Notes: generated from the sequence alone by a model not told the origin. 53,989 nt of DNA from Tannerellaceae bacterium (GCA_021201865.1 JAJQEE010000115.1:1-53989), one strand, 5' to 3'. Counted from the stretch's first letter, positions 1-9,325 are shown. Made by a program: numbers and translations.

Positions 1-197
1 TTTAAAACTATGTTATATAAATAATTTAGCAGGAAGTTCCTCGTTATAACATTCATAAATAAACCTGTTTTTAAACCCGGAAAGGATAGAAAGATTATAG
101 GGAGGGTGTCTATTTATATAAATCAAAACAAAGGTTATAACTGTTATATATACAGGAAAGTTATATGGATAACGTAAATTATTAGATCAAAATAGAT
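1..197. other. AT-rich leader with no gene recognised
   Basis: The first 197 bases upstream of the M48 protease gene hold no coding frame that I can support. The stretch is AT-rich, with several short direct repeats of the form GTTATA. No clear TTTG/TAnnTTTG promoter pair was found, although the promoter of the downstream lipoprotein gene is presumably here. Confidence 0.4.
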
Positions 198-992
198 ATG
201 AAAACGTATATAGGTTCTTTTTTAGTAGCACTTATGCTACTCAGTGGGTGTAGTAGTGTGCCCTTAACAGGAAGAAAACAGGTGTTGCTGGTGCCGGAGA
301 GTGAAGTCCTTTCCGCCAGTCTTACCCAGTATAATGATTATATTCAACATGCTAAATTATCGACCGATAAAGCAGGTACCGAAAAGGTCGTACGGGTTGG
401 GAGACGAATCGCTGCCGCTACGGAGTCTTATATGAATTCGCATGGTCTGGCGGATGAGGTGAAGAACTTTTCCTGGGAATTTAATCTCGTAGCGGATAAT
501 CAGGTAAACGCCTTCTGTATGCCGGGAGGAAAAATCGTGGTTTATGAAGGACTTTTAAAACTCACCTCTACAGATGATGAATTAGCTGTAGTAGTAGGAC
601 ATGAGGTTGCACATGCGGTAGCCAAACATTCCAATGAACGGATGAGCCAACAGGTACTGGCTCAATATGGAAACGCCATACTGGGTACCGCTTTGAGTGG
701 AAGTTCCGCAGTTACACAGGCAGTAGCAGGAACAGTATATGGATTAGGGTCTCAATATGGTGTCATGTTGCCTTATTCCAGGAAACATGAACTGGAAGCG
801 GATCATCTGGGGTTGATCTTTATGGCTATGGCCGGATATAATCCGGATGCGGCCGTTACATTTTGGCAAAAGATGGCGGCACAGGGAAATGCCTCGCCTG
901 AATTTACCAGTACTCACCCCAGTGACGCGAACCGGATCGCGCAAATAAAGAAATATCTACCGGAGGCCAAAAGTTATATGCCTAAACAGTAA
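198..992 (+). CDS. M48 family metallopeptidase, lipoprotein
   Basis: Zinc-dependent endopeptidase of the M48 (Ste24/HtpX/BepA-like) family, predicted to be lipid-anchored and to act in envelope protein turnover. The N-terminus is a lipoprotein signal with a lipobox (LLSGC) at residues 14-18, so Cys18 would be the lipidated residue. The zinc motif HEVAH lies at about residues 135-139, and the third ligand is in the downstream ELEADHLG segment. The 264-residue length suits the single-domain Bacteroidetes lipoprotein form without TPR repeats. It is convergent with the MutS-like gene and the two 3' ends overlap by 11 bp. Family assignment is firm; the physiological substrate is unknown. Confidence 0.9.
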   Translation: MKTYIGSFLVALMLLSGCSSVPLTGRKQVLLVPESEVLSASLTQYNDYIQHAKLSTDKAGTEKVVRVGRRIAAATESYMNSHGLADEVKNFSWEFNLVADNQVNAFCMPGGKIVVYEGLLKLTSTDDELAVVVGHEVAHAVAKHSNERMSQQVLAQYGNAILGTALSGSSAVTQAVAGTVYGLGSQYGVMLPYSRKHELEADHLGLIFMAMAGYNPDAAVTFWQKMAAQGNASPEFTSTHPSDANRIAQIKKYLPEAKSYMPKQ

Positions 993-2772
993 TACCCATT
1001 TTCTGCATCAGAAAACAGGCGTTCATGTTTTGTGCAATCCCTTCGCGTAACTGGTAAGAGAAGGTCAGTTCATCATGGGTAATATCTGCTTCAAAACGAT
1101 AATTCTTCACATATTCCGGATATTCCTCCTGAAGTGTACCCAGGATCAGGTCGTGTGTCGCAATAATACCACAGGTTTTATAAGAAACTAATTGTTTGAT
1201 CAATGCTAAGGAACCTTTCTGTTTATCGACAGAATTGGTTCCTTTTAATATTTCATCCAGGATAATGAAAAGCTCTTCTCCTTGTTGTAGACGGTCAATG
1301 ATCATTTTCAGTCGTTTCAACTCGGCAAAGAAATAGGATTCGTTACTCACTAATGAATCGGAGGTACGGAGACTGGTCACTAAGTGAGCCGGGTAAATTG
1401 TCAGCTGTTCCGCACATACAGGTGCTCCTACACGTGCCAGCAGGAAGTTGATCCCGATCGTCCGGAGAAACGTACTTTTGCCTGCCATATTGGCTCCTGT
1501 GACAATCATAAAAGAGGGACTTTTCTCTATGGAAATATCATTTCTGACACACATATCCCTTGGAAGGAGCGGATGTCCCAGGGCTTTTCCCGACATACGG
1601 AAGTAGGAGTCTGCAAGGGCGGGATACGTATAGTCCGGATGATTAAAGGCGAATCCGGCTAACGAACACAAAGCATCAAAACGGGCTAAGGCATCAAACC
1701 AGTTTTCTACCTCTTGTCCGTAGGTTTCCATCCATCTCTCTATTTGCCAGGCGGAACGGTTTTCCCGTATGGTAAACAGGTTTAGGATAGCCCCTCCCAT
1801 ATTTCCCCGTTGGTCTAATATGCGTATATAACCGGATAACTTTTTAATCGCCTGCGAAGCAGTTACTTTATTTTTGAGAAGCAGACTACTTATTTCTTTT
1901 AATTCCACGGACTTGAAACTGTCATCCTCGATACTTTTAAATAATTTGGCATATATGGAAAAGATATGCTCCATTTTATTAACCTTATCATGTATTTTGT
2001 TGATGCTTCCGATTTTGCAGTAGGCAATAAAAAAAGAGAGTGGAAAATAGATCGGTAAAATAATAGGAGGAAGCAATTCCAGCAATGTCAATATCAAAAT
2101 CAACATCCACAGGAGAGGTACTGCCCATATCAATACCGGCCAGATCTTATTCCGGAAATTGAAGGTGGGATTCGTCAGATGGGAAATCAATGCTGTGTCA
2201 TTTTTTTCTCCGGAGGAAAGTTTGCCGGTTACATAGAAATGCTGTCGGAGTTGTGTCAGACCGGATAATTCCTGTACAGCTTCCTGGCGTTGAAGAATCT
2301 TCTTTTTATCAGACAGTGGATGCAGGAACCAGTCGGTCAATCGTTCGCGTCCCGGATAAGTCACTGTCCGGTTCAGGGATTGAAAAAAAGAACGTTCTCC
2401 AAACAGGTCGAGATCCAGACTGAACGAATGTTCCCCATTGATCTTATCCGGCGCACCGTCATAAGCGGAAAAATCATAGTCTAAGCCTTTCAACTCGTTA
2501 TTACTGGCTGATATAAGCCCTTCGGCATACGCTTTTCGTTTGGAAAGAAAATTATGATAGGCCATCAGGATAATAAAAGGAATAACGAACAGCAGAATCC
2601 CACCGGTAAGGGTGAGCCCGTTCGTATCCTTCAGGAACCAGATCGCAGCGATCATACCTGCAACTAATAACAGCCGGATGGTCCCCATCAGATGAATTTT
2701 CTTTTTTAAATTGTTTACACGAAGAGAATATGCTTCAACAATGCCTCTGTAATAACCATACACTTTTTCCAT
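982..2772 (-). CDS. Membrane-anchored MutS-family DNA mismatch-repair-like ATPase
   Basis: A 596-residue MutS-family ATPase of the small Bacteroidetes type that lacks the N-terminal mismatch-recognition domain of true MutS. Walker A (GANMAGKST) lies near residues 426-434 and Walker B with the MutS signature (ILDEILKGTNS) near 503-514. Four hydrophobic stretches near residues 31-46, 53-72, 211-232 and 235-252 look like transmembrane helices, which is odd for a repair protein and suggests a membrane-bound NTPase. The open frame extends to 2940, but I chose the ATG at 2772 because the extension would run into the divergent pldA gene and has no family-like sequence. A TACCTTTG -7-like box (minus strand, 2778-2785) sits directly upstream. 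Function beyond ATPase activity is unknown. Confidence 0.85.
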   Translation of the reverse strand: MEKVYGYYRGIVEAYSLRVNNLKKKIHLMGTIRLLLVAGMIAAIWFLKDTNGLTLTGGILLFVIPFIILMAYHNFLSKRKAYAEGLISASNNELKGLDYDFSAYDGAPDKINGEHSFSLDLDLFGERSFFQSLNRTVTYPGRERLTDWFLHPLSDKKKILQRQEAVQELSGLTQLRQHFYVTGKLSSGEKNDTALISHLTNPTFNFRNKIWPVLIWAVPLLWMLILILTLLELLPPIILPIYFPLSFFIAYCKIGSINKIHDKVNKMEHIFSIYAKLFKSIEDDSFKSVELKEISSLLLKNKVTASQAIKKLSGYIRILDQRGNMGGAILNLFTIRENRSAWQIERWMETYGQEVENWFDALARFDALCSLAGFAFNHPDYTYPALADSYFRMSGKALGHPLLPRDMCVRNDISIEKSPSFMIVTGANMAGKSTFLRTIGINFLLARVGAPVCAEQLTIYPAHLVTSLRTSDSLVSNESYFFAELKRLKMIIDRLQQGEELFIILDEILKGTNSVDKQKGSLALIKQLVSYKTCGIIATHDLILGTLQEEYPEYVKNYRFEADITHDELTFSYQLREGIAQNMNACFLMQKMGITV

Positions 2773-2848
2773 GAAAGCAAAGGTAAAAAAATGAACATAC
2801 TCAAATAGAATCTGTTTATAAAATAAAAGATACTTGTTAATGGCTATT

Positions 2849-3701
2849 ATGTATTCTAAAACCTTCATGCGGGAAGGACTTATCCTGTTATTCCTTTTTT
2901 TACTGTGTGACTCTGTCCTCTCAGATACTGGAAGATGCAAAGGATCAATATAATGCGGACAGCGTAAGGGCTCAACTGGATCAGGGTCCCTATTTTACGT
3001 TGTTCAAGGATAACTATTTTATCGGGGGAACTACCCTGGGACATAAGCCTACCAGTACGAATTCCGATGTCAAGTTTCAGTTAAGTATTTCCCAACGGTT
3101 AACCAAGAGCCGTTTACCATTTGATTCCTATCTTTTCATACAATTTACTCAAAAAGCTTTCTGGAACGTATTCCAGGAGTCTCTGCCGATGCGCGATCTG
3201 AACTTTAATCCGGGAATTGGTCTCGGACGTCTGATCATTTCGAGAGATAATAAATATATTGGGGAAGGCTATCTGATGATTGAGCATGAATCGAACGGGA
3301 AAGATAGTATCTGGTCACGAAGCTGGAACCGGATAACCTTTGCGACAGCTGTCGTATTAAATAACAATTTTGAAGCTCAGTTTAAAGCCTGGATTCCTAT
3401 TATTGACGGACAAAACAATAAAGATATTCTGAAGTATAATGGGGTCGTACAGTTCGCCGGAAATTACCGGACAGATAGTCGTTTGTTTAATGTGGGACTT
3501 GTGTTAACGAAACGAGCCAAATGGGATTTTGGATTTAATACGCAGATAGAACTTAGCTATAGATTCAACAGGCGGGAAAATCAATATCTCTTTTTGCAAT
3601 ATTATAACGGGTACGGAGAAAATCTGTTGGAGTATAATAAATACCAGAATAAGATCCGACTCGGTTTTGTGATCAAACCGCAGGACTTTAGCTTTTATTG
3701 A
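2849..3701 (+). CDS. pldA: Outer membrane phospholipase A (OMPLA-like), signal peptide out of frame
   Basis: Homologue of outer membrane phospholipase A, a beta-barrel enzyme that hydrolyses acyl chains of misplaced phospholipids in the outer leaflet. The core reads from a GTG at 2907. The active-site HESNGKDS segment (His and Ser of the catalytic group) is near residues 127-134 counted from that GTG, followed by the aromatic-rich barrel strands usual for the family. The GTG start would give no signal peptide. One frame over, an ATG at 2849 (or 2867) opens a good signal sequence beginning MREGLILLFLF, and removing one T from the 7-T run at 2895-2901 joins the two. The true product therefore probably begins at 2849 or 2867. 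The break is either a sequence error or a slippage tract. Confidence 0.8.
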
Positions 3702-3708
3702 ATTGAAA

Positions 3709-3773
3709 ATTGAAAATGGAGAATTGAAAATGAAAATACGTGTCTGATTCATTTTCAATTCTCCATTCTCAAT
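3709..3773. repeat. Long AT-rich hairpin between convergent genes
   Basis: Inverted repeat with 26-bp arms at 3709-3734 and 3748-3773 and one mismatch. The arms carry the core ATTGAAAATGGAGAATTG. It lies between the pldA and DUF3332 stop codons and could terminate transcription from both sides. It shares its core with hairpins at 22597-22647 and 35158-35232, so it belongs to a dispersed intergenic repeat family. Confidence 0.75.
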
Positions 3774-3777
3774 TATT

Positions 3778-4328
3778 TCAGCGTGCGGCGAAATAAGAAT
3801 AACCATCGGCTACCTGCCGGAAGGCTAATACTCCTGCCGGATTTGCTTCCACAGTCATTTTCTGACCGTCAGGAAGGTACATCACTACTTCGTCATTTTC
3901 TGTATATCTGAGAAGTTTACGGCTATCTCCATTCAGTTCCAGAGACCAGCTATTCTCTACTTCATCAAAAACAAACTCTACGGTCTGGGCTTCTCCTTCT
4001 TTTTGAATAGAATAACCGTCTGCCTTGGTTTCAACGAGATAAACGCCGTTTTCTGTTTCGATAGTTTGTATAGTAGACATTTCTACCGGATTATTTCCAC
4101 TCCAAAATTCAATGGAATTAATCACCAGAATATCTGCCAGAACAGCAATCTCATATACAGGAACGATATGGAAGGCGATAAATACCAGCTCATTGACAAA
4201 TTTGCTGTCAATACCTTTGTTCCATGTTAAAAGCTTGTTTGTCAGATTGAAAGAACCAATACAGGAGGAGAACAAAACACTTCCGGCAACGGTCGTTGCC
4301 AACAACATAGAGATACTTTTTTCTTCAT
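3778..4328 (-). CDS. DUF3332 family lipoprotein-like protein
   Basis: Small Bacteroidetes envelope protein of the DUF3332 family, function unknown. The family-typical core includes SCIGSFNLTNKLLTWN followed by a hydrophobic segment containing NELVFIAF, and then a polar C-terminal region with beta-rich composition. The in-frame ORF begins at 4308 with an incomplete signal peptide. An ATG at 4328 starts the expected Lys-rich N-terminus (MKKKSIS), but only if the 6-T run at 4317-4322 is read as seven. With that change the N-terminus becomes a complete signal peptide ending at a lipobox-like SSC. No function is inferred. Confidence 0.75.
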
Positions 4329-4641
4329 GAATATTAATTTTATGTTTAAATAAACGTAGCTTCAGAATTGATTCCTAATTTAAGTCAAAGATCACTTAAT
4401 AAACATTTATGTTTCTATATTGTTTGAAATAAGTGTACTTAAAGAAGAAAAAATTGTCCAAAATTAATGATATAACTTGAAATGTGATAGAGAATTAAAC
4501 TTTTTTGTTCACTTCTCTCACTCAGGACTTTTTTTAATCTTCTTTTAAGCTTTACATAGAAAGGCTTATTTGTAGCATTGCATAAATGGCGTTATCTTTG
4601 TACCAAATTAAAATAGAAGAAGATTGATCCTTCAAAAAGGT
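4329..4641. other. Intergenic region upstream of the RluA-like gene
   Basis: About 310 bases of AT-rich DNA without a supported gene. Apart from the promoter at 4569-4600 I see no structured RNA, repeat or ORF here. It must also hold the start region of the minus-strand DUF3332 gene. Confidence 0.5.
4569..4600 (+). promoter_or_regulatory. Bacteroidetes-type promoter for the RluA-like gene
   Basis: TTTG at 4569-4572 and TATCTTTG at 4593-4600 are separated by 20 bases, matching the Bacteroidetes housekeeping sigma consensus TTTG-N19/20-TAnnTTTG. Transcription would start shortly before the ATG at 4642. Confidence 0.65.
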
Positions 4642-5559
4642 ATGGCAAGAGGTACGAAACGAAATTATAAAAGACGTTCCGGTAATCCGAGAGGATGGAA
4701 CGTGACAGTAGAAGAAAATAATACCCTATTAGAATTTCTTTTTCAGGTATTAAAAGATCAGAGTAAAAGTTCTGTAAAAGGAATGCTAAAGCATGGACAG
4801 ATCTCGGTAAATGGAAGAGTCTCTACCCAGTTTGATACTCCTCTGGAAGTGAAAGATGTAGTAGGTATAAGTTATGAGAGAGGAAAAATTGAGTTCAATC
4901 ATCCGAAAGTACAGGTTTTGTGGGAAGATGACTTTTTTGTGCTGGTGAATAAGAGAGACGGAATCCTGACTGTCGGAAATAATAAGGTGAAAGAAAAAAC
5001 GGTTCTCTTATTGTTAGATCAGTATGTAAAGAAAAATGATCCTCGTAGTAAAGTGTTTCTTCTACATACTTTAGAGCGGGAAGCCTCCGGTTTATTGTTG
5101 TTTGCTAAGACCAGAGCCATACAACAAACTTTTCAGTCTTCATGGAACCATACGGTTACTGAACATACGTATGTAGCAGTTGTGGAAGGTTGTCCGGAAA
5201 ATGAAAAGGGGCTGTTAACCTCTTCGGAAGAAAATCTGAATGATGGAAAAGTAATCATGACCGGAGCAGAAGGAAAAACAGCTTCTATTGTCCGCTATCA
5301 GGTCATACGGAGTAACGATCGTTATTCACTCCTGGAACTGAAACAGGAAGCTGGTAGTAGAAATGAGATCCGTTACCTGTTAGGTTCTATCGGGCATCCG
5401 GTGGTCGGAGATCCTAAAAACGGATCGGACTCCAATCCGCTGGGACGATTGACCCTGCATGCGGATCATTTATGTTTTATTCATCCGGATACACAGGAGG
5501 AACTTCGTTTTGAATCTTTGCCTCCTGCCTCCTTTAAAACATTAGTGAGAAAGAATTAA
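4642..5559 (+). CDS. RluA-family pseudouridine synthase-like protein lacking catalytic Asp
   Basis: Two-domain protein with the layout of RluA-type rRNA/tRNA pseudouridine synthases: a basic N-terminus, an S4 RNA-binding domain at about residues 25-80, then the synthase fold. The invariant HRLDR motif, whose Asp is the nucleophile, reads HTLER here (codons CAT ACT TTA GAG CGG around 5067-5081), so the catalytic Asp is Glu and the preceding Arg is Thr. The second motif, usually a THQIR-like string, reads SRNEIR. The C-terminal GHPVVGDPKNGSDSNPLGRL segment is otherwise well kept. A TTG at 4624 is in frame, but the ATG at 4642 after an A-rich stretch is preferred. The protein may be an inactive RNA-binding paralogue or may use an altered mechanism; the reaction should not be assumed. 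Confidence 0.8.
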   Translation: MARGTKRNYKRRSGNPRGWNVTVEENNTLLEFLFQVLKDQSKSSVKGMLKHGQISVNGRVSTQFDTPLEVKDVVGISYERGKIEFNHPKVQVLWEDDFFVLVNKRDGILTVGNNKVKEKTVLLLLDQYVKKNDPRSKVFLLHTLEREASGLLLFAKTRAIQQTFQSSWNHTVTEHTYVAVVEGCPENEKGLLTSSEENLNDGKVIMTGAEGKTASIVRYQVIRSNDRYSLLELKQEAGSRNEIRYLLGSIGHPVVGDPKNGSDSNPLGRLTLHADHLCFIHPDTQEELRFESLPPASFKTLVRKN

Positions 5560-5584
5560 TACTTACCTTTAAAAATTGATTCTG

Positions 5585-7666
5585 ATGAAAAAGGTTTTTA
5601 GTATATTGACATTGCTTTGGATAGCATTGGGTGTTCAGGCACAAATATTGACTCCGGTTAAATGGAATATTAAACTGGATGATTCAAATGGTGCTCCGGA
5701 AAAGTCGATTGTTTTTACTGCAACGATGGACAGGGGATGGCACCTGTATGATATGAATTTGCCGGAAGGCGGGCCTGTTTCTACCTCCTTTGATTTTGAA
5801 ACGCTTACAGGTGCGGAACTGATCGGTAAACCGGTCGCTTCAGTGGCACCTACTTCCGTATATGATGAATTGTTTGCCATGAATCTTCGCTGGTACGCCG
5901 GATCTGTGACTTTTACCCAAAAGATCAAAGTGACGGATGCTGCCAAATTTAAGATAGTAGGAGAGGTTGAGTTTATGGCTTGTAATGATGAGACCTGCCT
6001 TCCTCCGGAACGGATCGATTTCAGTTTTAATAAACAACATGTAACCTTGACCACGGTGACTGAAGAAGCACCTGCGGAAGAGAATGTGACAGCAGAAATA
6101 CCAGTGGAAGAGACACCGGGTGAAACGGAAGTCGAGTCTGTAACTTCTGTACCTTCTTCTCCCGGTCGTAATAATACTACTCAAAAAGTAGTGACCAGTC
6201 CGCAGGAACTGACAGACCAGGTAGATCTGTGGAGACCCGTGATCAGTGAGTTAAAAGCATATGGGGATTCCACTTTATCAGCCACAGATACCTCCTGGTT
6301 ATTTATTTTCCTGGCCGGGTTTGCCGGAGGACTAATCGCTCTGCTGACCCCATGTGTGTGGCCCATGATTCCGATGACGGTCAGCTTCTTCCTGAAAAGA
6401 ACTAAAGACCGGAAAAAAGCGATCCGTGATGCGGTTACCTATGGAGCTTCGATAGTGGTTATTTATCTTATCATGGGGCTTTTAATTACAGGAATATTCG
6501 GAGCCAGTGCTTTAAATGACCTGTCTACGAATGCTATATTTAATATCCTGTTCTTTTTATTACTGGTTGTTTTTGCTATCTCTTTCTTTGGCGCGTTTGA
6601 ATTGGTTTTACCCTCTTCATGGACTAATAAACTGGACAGCAAGGCCGATTCGACAACCGGCATCCTGAGTATATTCTTTATGTCCTTTACATTGGTCCTT
6701 GTTTCTTTCTCCTGTACGGGTCCGATCATCGGAACCTTATTGGTGCATGCGGCTACCATGGGAGCGTCTATAGGACCAGCGGTTGGTATGTTAGGTTTTG
6801 CTCTGGCACTTTCCATACCATTCAGCTTTTTTGCTATTTTCCCCAATATGTTGCAAAGTATGCCTAAATCAGGTGGGTGGCTGAATTCAGTGAAGGTGGT
6901 TCTGGGATTTCTGGAACTGGCGCTTGCTTTGAAATTCCTGTCTGTGGCAGATCTTGCGTATGGCTGGAGAATACTGGACCGGGAAGTGTTCCTGGTGCTG
7001 TGGATCGTGATCTTTGCCCTGTTAGGACTCTACCTGTTAGGTAAATTAAAATTCAGTCATGATAGCGATTTGAAATATGTTTCTGTTCCCCGCCTGTTTA
7101 TGGCCATTATCTCGTTTGCATTTGCCGTTTATATGGTGCCGGGATTATGGGGAGCACCCTTAAAAGCAATCAGTGCATTTGCTCCACCGCTCTATACACA
7201 GGACTTTAGTCTGTATGATGATGAGGTGCATGCGCCATTTGATGACTACGAGTCAGGCATGGCGTATGCAAAAAGAGTGAATAAACCGGTTATGATCGAT
7301 TTTTCCGGATATGGTTGTGTGAACTGCCGGAAGATGGAAGCATCCGTATGGACAGATCCGAAAGTGAAACAGTTACTGGAAAAAGAGTATGTGTTGATCA
7401 CCCTGTTTGTGGATGATAAAACTAAATTACCGGAAACAATTACGATTGAAGAAAACGGGAAAACCCGTAAACTGAAGACTATTGGTGATAAGTGGAGTTA
7501 CCTCCAAAGAAGCAAATTCGGAGCCAATGCCCAACCATTTTATGTGCTGCTGGATCAGGAAGGAATGCCTCTTGGACCTTCATATGCATATGATGAAGAT
7601 ACCTCCAACTATGTGAAGTTCTTACAGGAGGGTTTAGCTGTCTTCAGTCAGAAAGGAAACAATTAA
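5585..7666 (+). CDS. dsbD: Thiol:disulfide interchange protein DsbD
   Basis: Inner-membrane electron conduit that passes reducing equivalents from cytoplasmic thioredoxin to the periplasm. The signal peptide ends near VQAQ. Residues about 20-155 form the N-terminal periplasmic domain with a Cys pair in CNDETC. A Pro/Glu/Thr-rich linker follows (about 160-210). The eight-helix membrane core runs from about 235 to 545 and carries the paired cysteines in LLTPCVWPM and SFSCTGPI. A C-terminal thioredoxin domain (about 555-690) has the redox motif GCVNC near residue 577. Length (693 residues from this ATG) is normal. The ATG at 5585 is preferred over an upstream in-frame ATG at 5576 because it opens the signal peptide directly. 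A hairpin follows the stop. Confidence 0.92.
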   Translation: MKKVFSILTLLWIALGVQAQILTPVKWNIKLDDSNGAPEKSIVFTATMDRGWHLYDMNLPEGGPVSTSFDFETLTGAELIGKPVASVAPTSVYDELFAMNLRWYAGSVTFTQKIKVTDAAKFKIVGEVEFMACNDETCLPPERIDFSFNKQHVTLTTVTEEAPAEENVTAEIPVEETPGETEVESVTSVPSSPGRNNTTQKVVTSPQELTDQVDLWRPVISELKAYGDSTLSATDTSWLFIFLAGFAGGLIALLTPCVWPMIPMTVSFFLKRTKDRKKAIRDAVTYGASIVVIYLIMGLLITGIFGASALNDLSTNAIFNILFFLLLVVFAISFFGAFELVLPSSWTNKLDSKADSTTGILSIFFMSFTLVLVSFSCTGPIIGTLLVHAATMGASIGPAVGMLGFALALSIPFSFFAIFPNMLQSMPKSGGWLNSVKVVLGFLELALALKFLSVADLAYGWRILDREVFLVLWIVIFALLGLYLLGKLKFSHDSDLKYVSVPRLFMAIISFAFAVYMVPGLWGAPLKAISAFAPPLYTQDFSLYDDEVHAPFDDYESGMAYAKRVNKPVMIDFSGYGCVNCRKMEASVWTDPKVKQLLEKEYVLITLFVDDKTKLPETITIEENGKTRKLKTIGDKWSYLQRSKFGANAQPFYVLLDQEGMPLGPSYAYDEDTSNYVKFLQEGLAVFSQKGNN

Positions 7667-7683
7667 AGAAAGTCAAATAAGAA

Positions 7684-7720
7684 ACAAAGACAGGGAAATT
7701 TCTCCTTGTCTTTGTTCTTT
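7684..7720 (+). terminator. Terminator after dsbD
   Basis: An imperfect stem, ACAAAGACAGGGA paired with TCTCCTTGTCTTTGT across a short loop, followed by T-rich sequence. It separates dsbD from mazG. Confidence 0.6.
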
Positions 7721-7740
7721 ATAAATAGATAAGATAGAAT

Positions 7741-8538
7741 ATGAAAGACCAGATGAGTACCAGACAAGAACAAATGGAAGCCTTCGGACGGCTGCTGGAT
7801 ATTATGGACGAACTACGGGAAAAATGTCCGTGGGATAAAAAGCAGACCAATGAAAGCCTGCGTTCGAACACGATTGAAGAAATGTATGAGTTATGTGACG
7901 CACTGATCCGTAATGATGATGAGCATATTAAAAAAGAATTAGGAGACCTGTTGTTGCATATTGTTTTTTATTCAAAAATAGGACAAGAGAAAGGAACATT
8001 TGATATTAAAGATGTATGTAACGCCTTATGTGATAAACTGATCTATCGTCATCCTCATGTATTTGGAGATGATCCGGCTGATACCAGTAAAAAAGTAGAA
8101 CAAAGCTGGGAACAATTGAAATTAAAAGAAAAAGGGGGGGGCAAAACGGTTCTTGAAGGAGTACCTTCCTCTTTACCCTCTATTGTAAAAGCACAGCGTA
8201 TACAGAGTAAAGCCCGGAATGTCGGATTTGACTGGGAAGAAAAAGAGCAGGTCTGGGATAAAGTGCAGGAAGAGTTGGAAGAACTCAAAGATGAGATTAA
8301 TGTAATGAGCCCGGCAGGTATGGAAAACGAATTCGGTGATCTCCTGTTCAGCATGATCAATGCTGCCCGTTTATATAAGGTTGATCCGGATAACGCACTG
8401 GAAAAGACCAACCAGAAATTTATCCGTCGCTTCAATTATCTGGAGCAACAAACCATTCAACAGGGGCGTTCTTTAAAAGATATGACACTGGAAGAAATGG
8501 ATGCGATCTGGAATGAAGCTAAGCAGAAAGGCTTGTGA
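7741..8538 (+). CDS. mazG: Nucleoside triphosphate pyrophosphohydrolase MazG
   Basis: House-cleaning enzyme that hydrolyses NTPs and dNTPs to the monophosphate and pyrophosphate. The 265-residue protein holds two MazG repeats. The first has EEMYELCDAL and KKELGDLLLH, the second has EELEELKDE and ENEFGDLLFSMINAAR, which supply the Mg-binding acidic residues. The start ATG at 7741 follows an AT-rich leader after the dsbD terminator. The gene contains an 8-G run (8134-8141) that is in frame and intact, a useful contrast with the frame breaks at similar runs in neighbouring genes. Confidence 0.93.
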   Translation: MKDQMSTRQEQMEAFGRLLDIMDELREKCPWDKKQTNESLRSNTIEEMYELCDALIRNDDEHIKKELGDLLLHIVFYSKIGQEKGTFDIKDVCNALCDKLIYRHPHVFGDDPADTSKKVEQSWEQLKLKEKGGGKTVLEGVPSSLPSIVKAQRIQSKARNVGFDWEEKEQVWDKVQEELEELKDEINVMSPAGMENEFGDLLFSMINAARLYKVDPDNALEKTNQKFIRRFNYLEQQTIQQGRSLKDMTLEEMDAIWNEAKQKGL

Positions 8539-8628
8539 TATGAACCTGGTCAGGTCTTGCAGGAGTAGTAAAAAGAAGTAGTAAAGGAAAACTCTTTAGG
8601 TAAACTGCTTCTGCTCCTATTATTTCTT

Positions 8629-9251
8629 ATGCTTTTTTGCTATTTAATGTCCTGTTTTTTTACCACTTTTGTAGAGGATACACTAACTACAACAGAAGAT
8701 ACAGTGGAAGAAAAAACTCAAAATACCTTCAGAAACTTTAGCCATATATATGAGAAGTATGCTCCCGGTCTTCTGTTTTATGCCAGAAAATTTGTCTCCT
8801 ATCCGGTTGCAGAAGATATCGTACATGATGTATTTTTGAATATCTGGAAAAAAATACTATTCTGCTTATAGATGAATCTATGTCTTCTTACCTGTTTCAG
8901 GCTGTTCAGAATGCCTGCCTGAATTATTTAAAGCATCAGTCTGTTCATCAGGATTATATTTCCAAAGCTATCCTGGAATTGAAAGTAGAGGAGTTAACCA
9001 TGACCTCTCCGGAAATATACCTGATTAACCGGGAACAATTGGATCAGGTATATCAGGCGGTAGATAATCTACCGGAAAAATGCCGGGAAATATTCATTCT
9101 CTCTTACATGGAAGGAAAGAAAAATGTCGAGATAGCCAAGATCTTGCAACTATCTATCCGGACTGTAGAAAATCAATTATACAGAGCATTAAAAATCTTA
9201 CGTGAAAATCTATCTGCCTTCATTTTCGTTCTTCTATTTGGATCATTATAA
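8629..9251 (+). pseudogene. ECF RNA polymerase sigma factor, frameshifted
   Basis: Extracytoplasmic-function sigma-70 factor, of the kind that drives an adjacent SusC/SusD locus. The first part (to 8871) carries region 2 with FRNFSHIYEKYAPGLLFYAR and AEDIVHDVFLNIWK. The second part (from 8880) carries region 4 with LPEKCREIF, EGKKNVEIAKIL and SIRTVENQLYRALK. The frames join if the 7-A run at 8848-8854 is read as eight, giving NIWKKN followed by a normal linker. The start is uncertain: ATG 8629, ATG 8647 or GTG 8704 all precede region 2. It pairs with the FecR-like gene directly downstream. As written, no complete sigma factor is made. Confidence 0.8.
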
Positions 9252-9325
9252 ACGTCTGTTTGTTAAAGAAAATAAAAAAAGAGGGATGCCGTGAGTAAAT
9301 AACAGAAAGAGATTGTCCTGCTTAT

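Noticed and set aside
2773-2940. N-terminal 56-residue extension of the MutS-like ORF
   Set aside because: It runs across the divergent pldA start and the promoter-like TACCTTTG box and has no family-like sequence; ATG 2772 is preferred.
8134-8141. 8-G run in mazG as a further frame break
   Set aside because: The run is in frame and the protein reads continuously through both MazG repeats.
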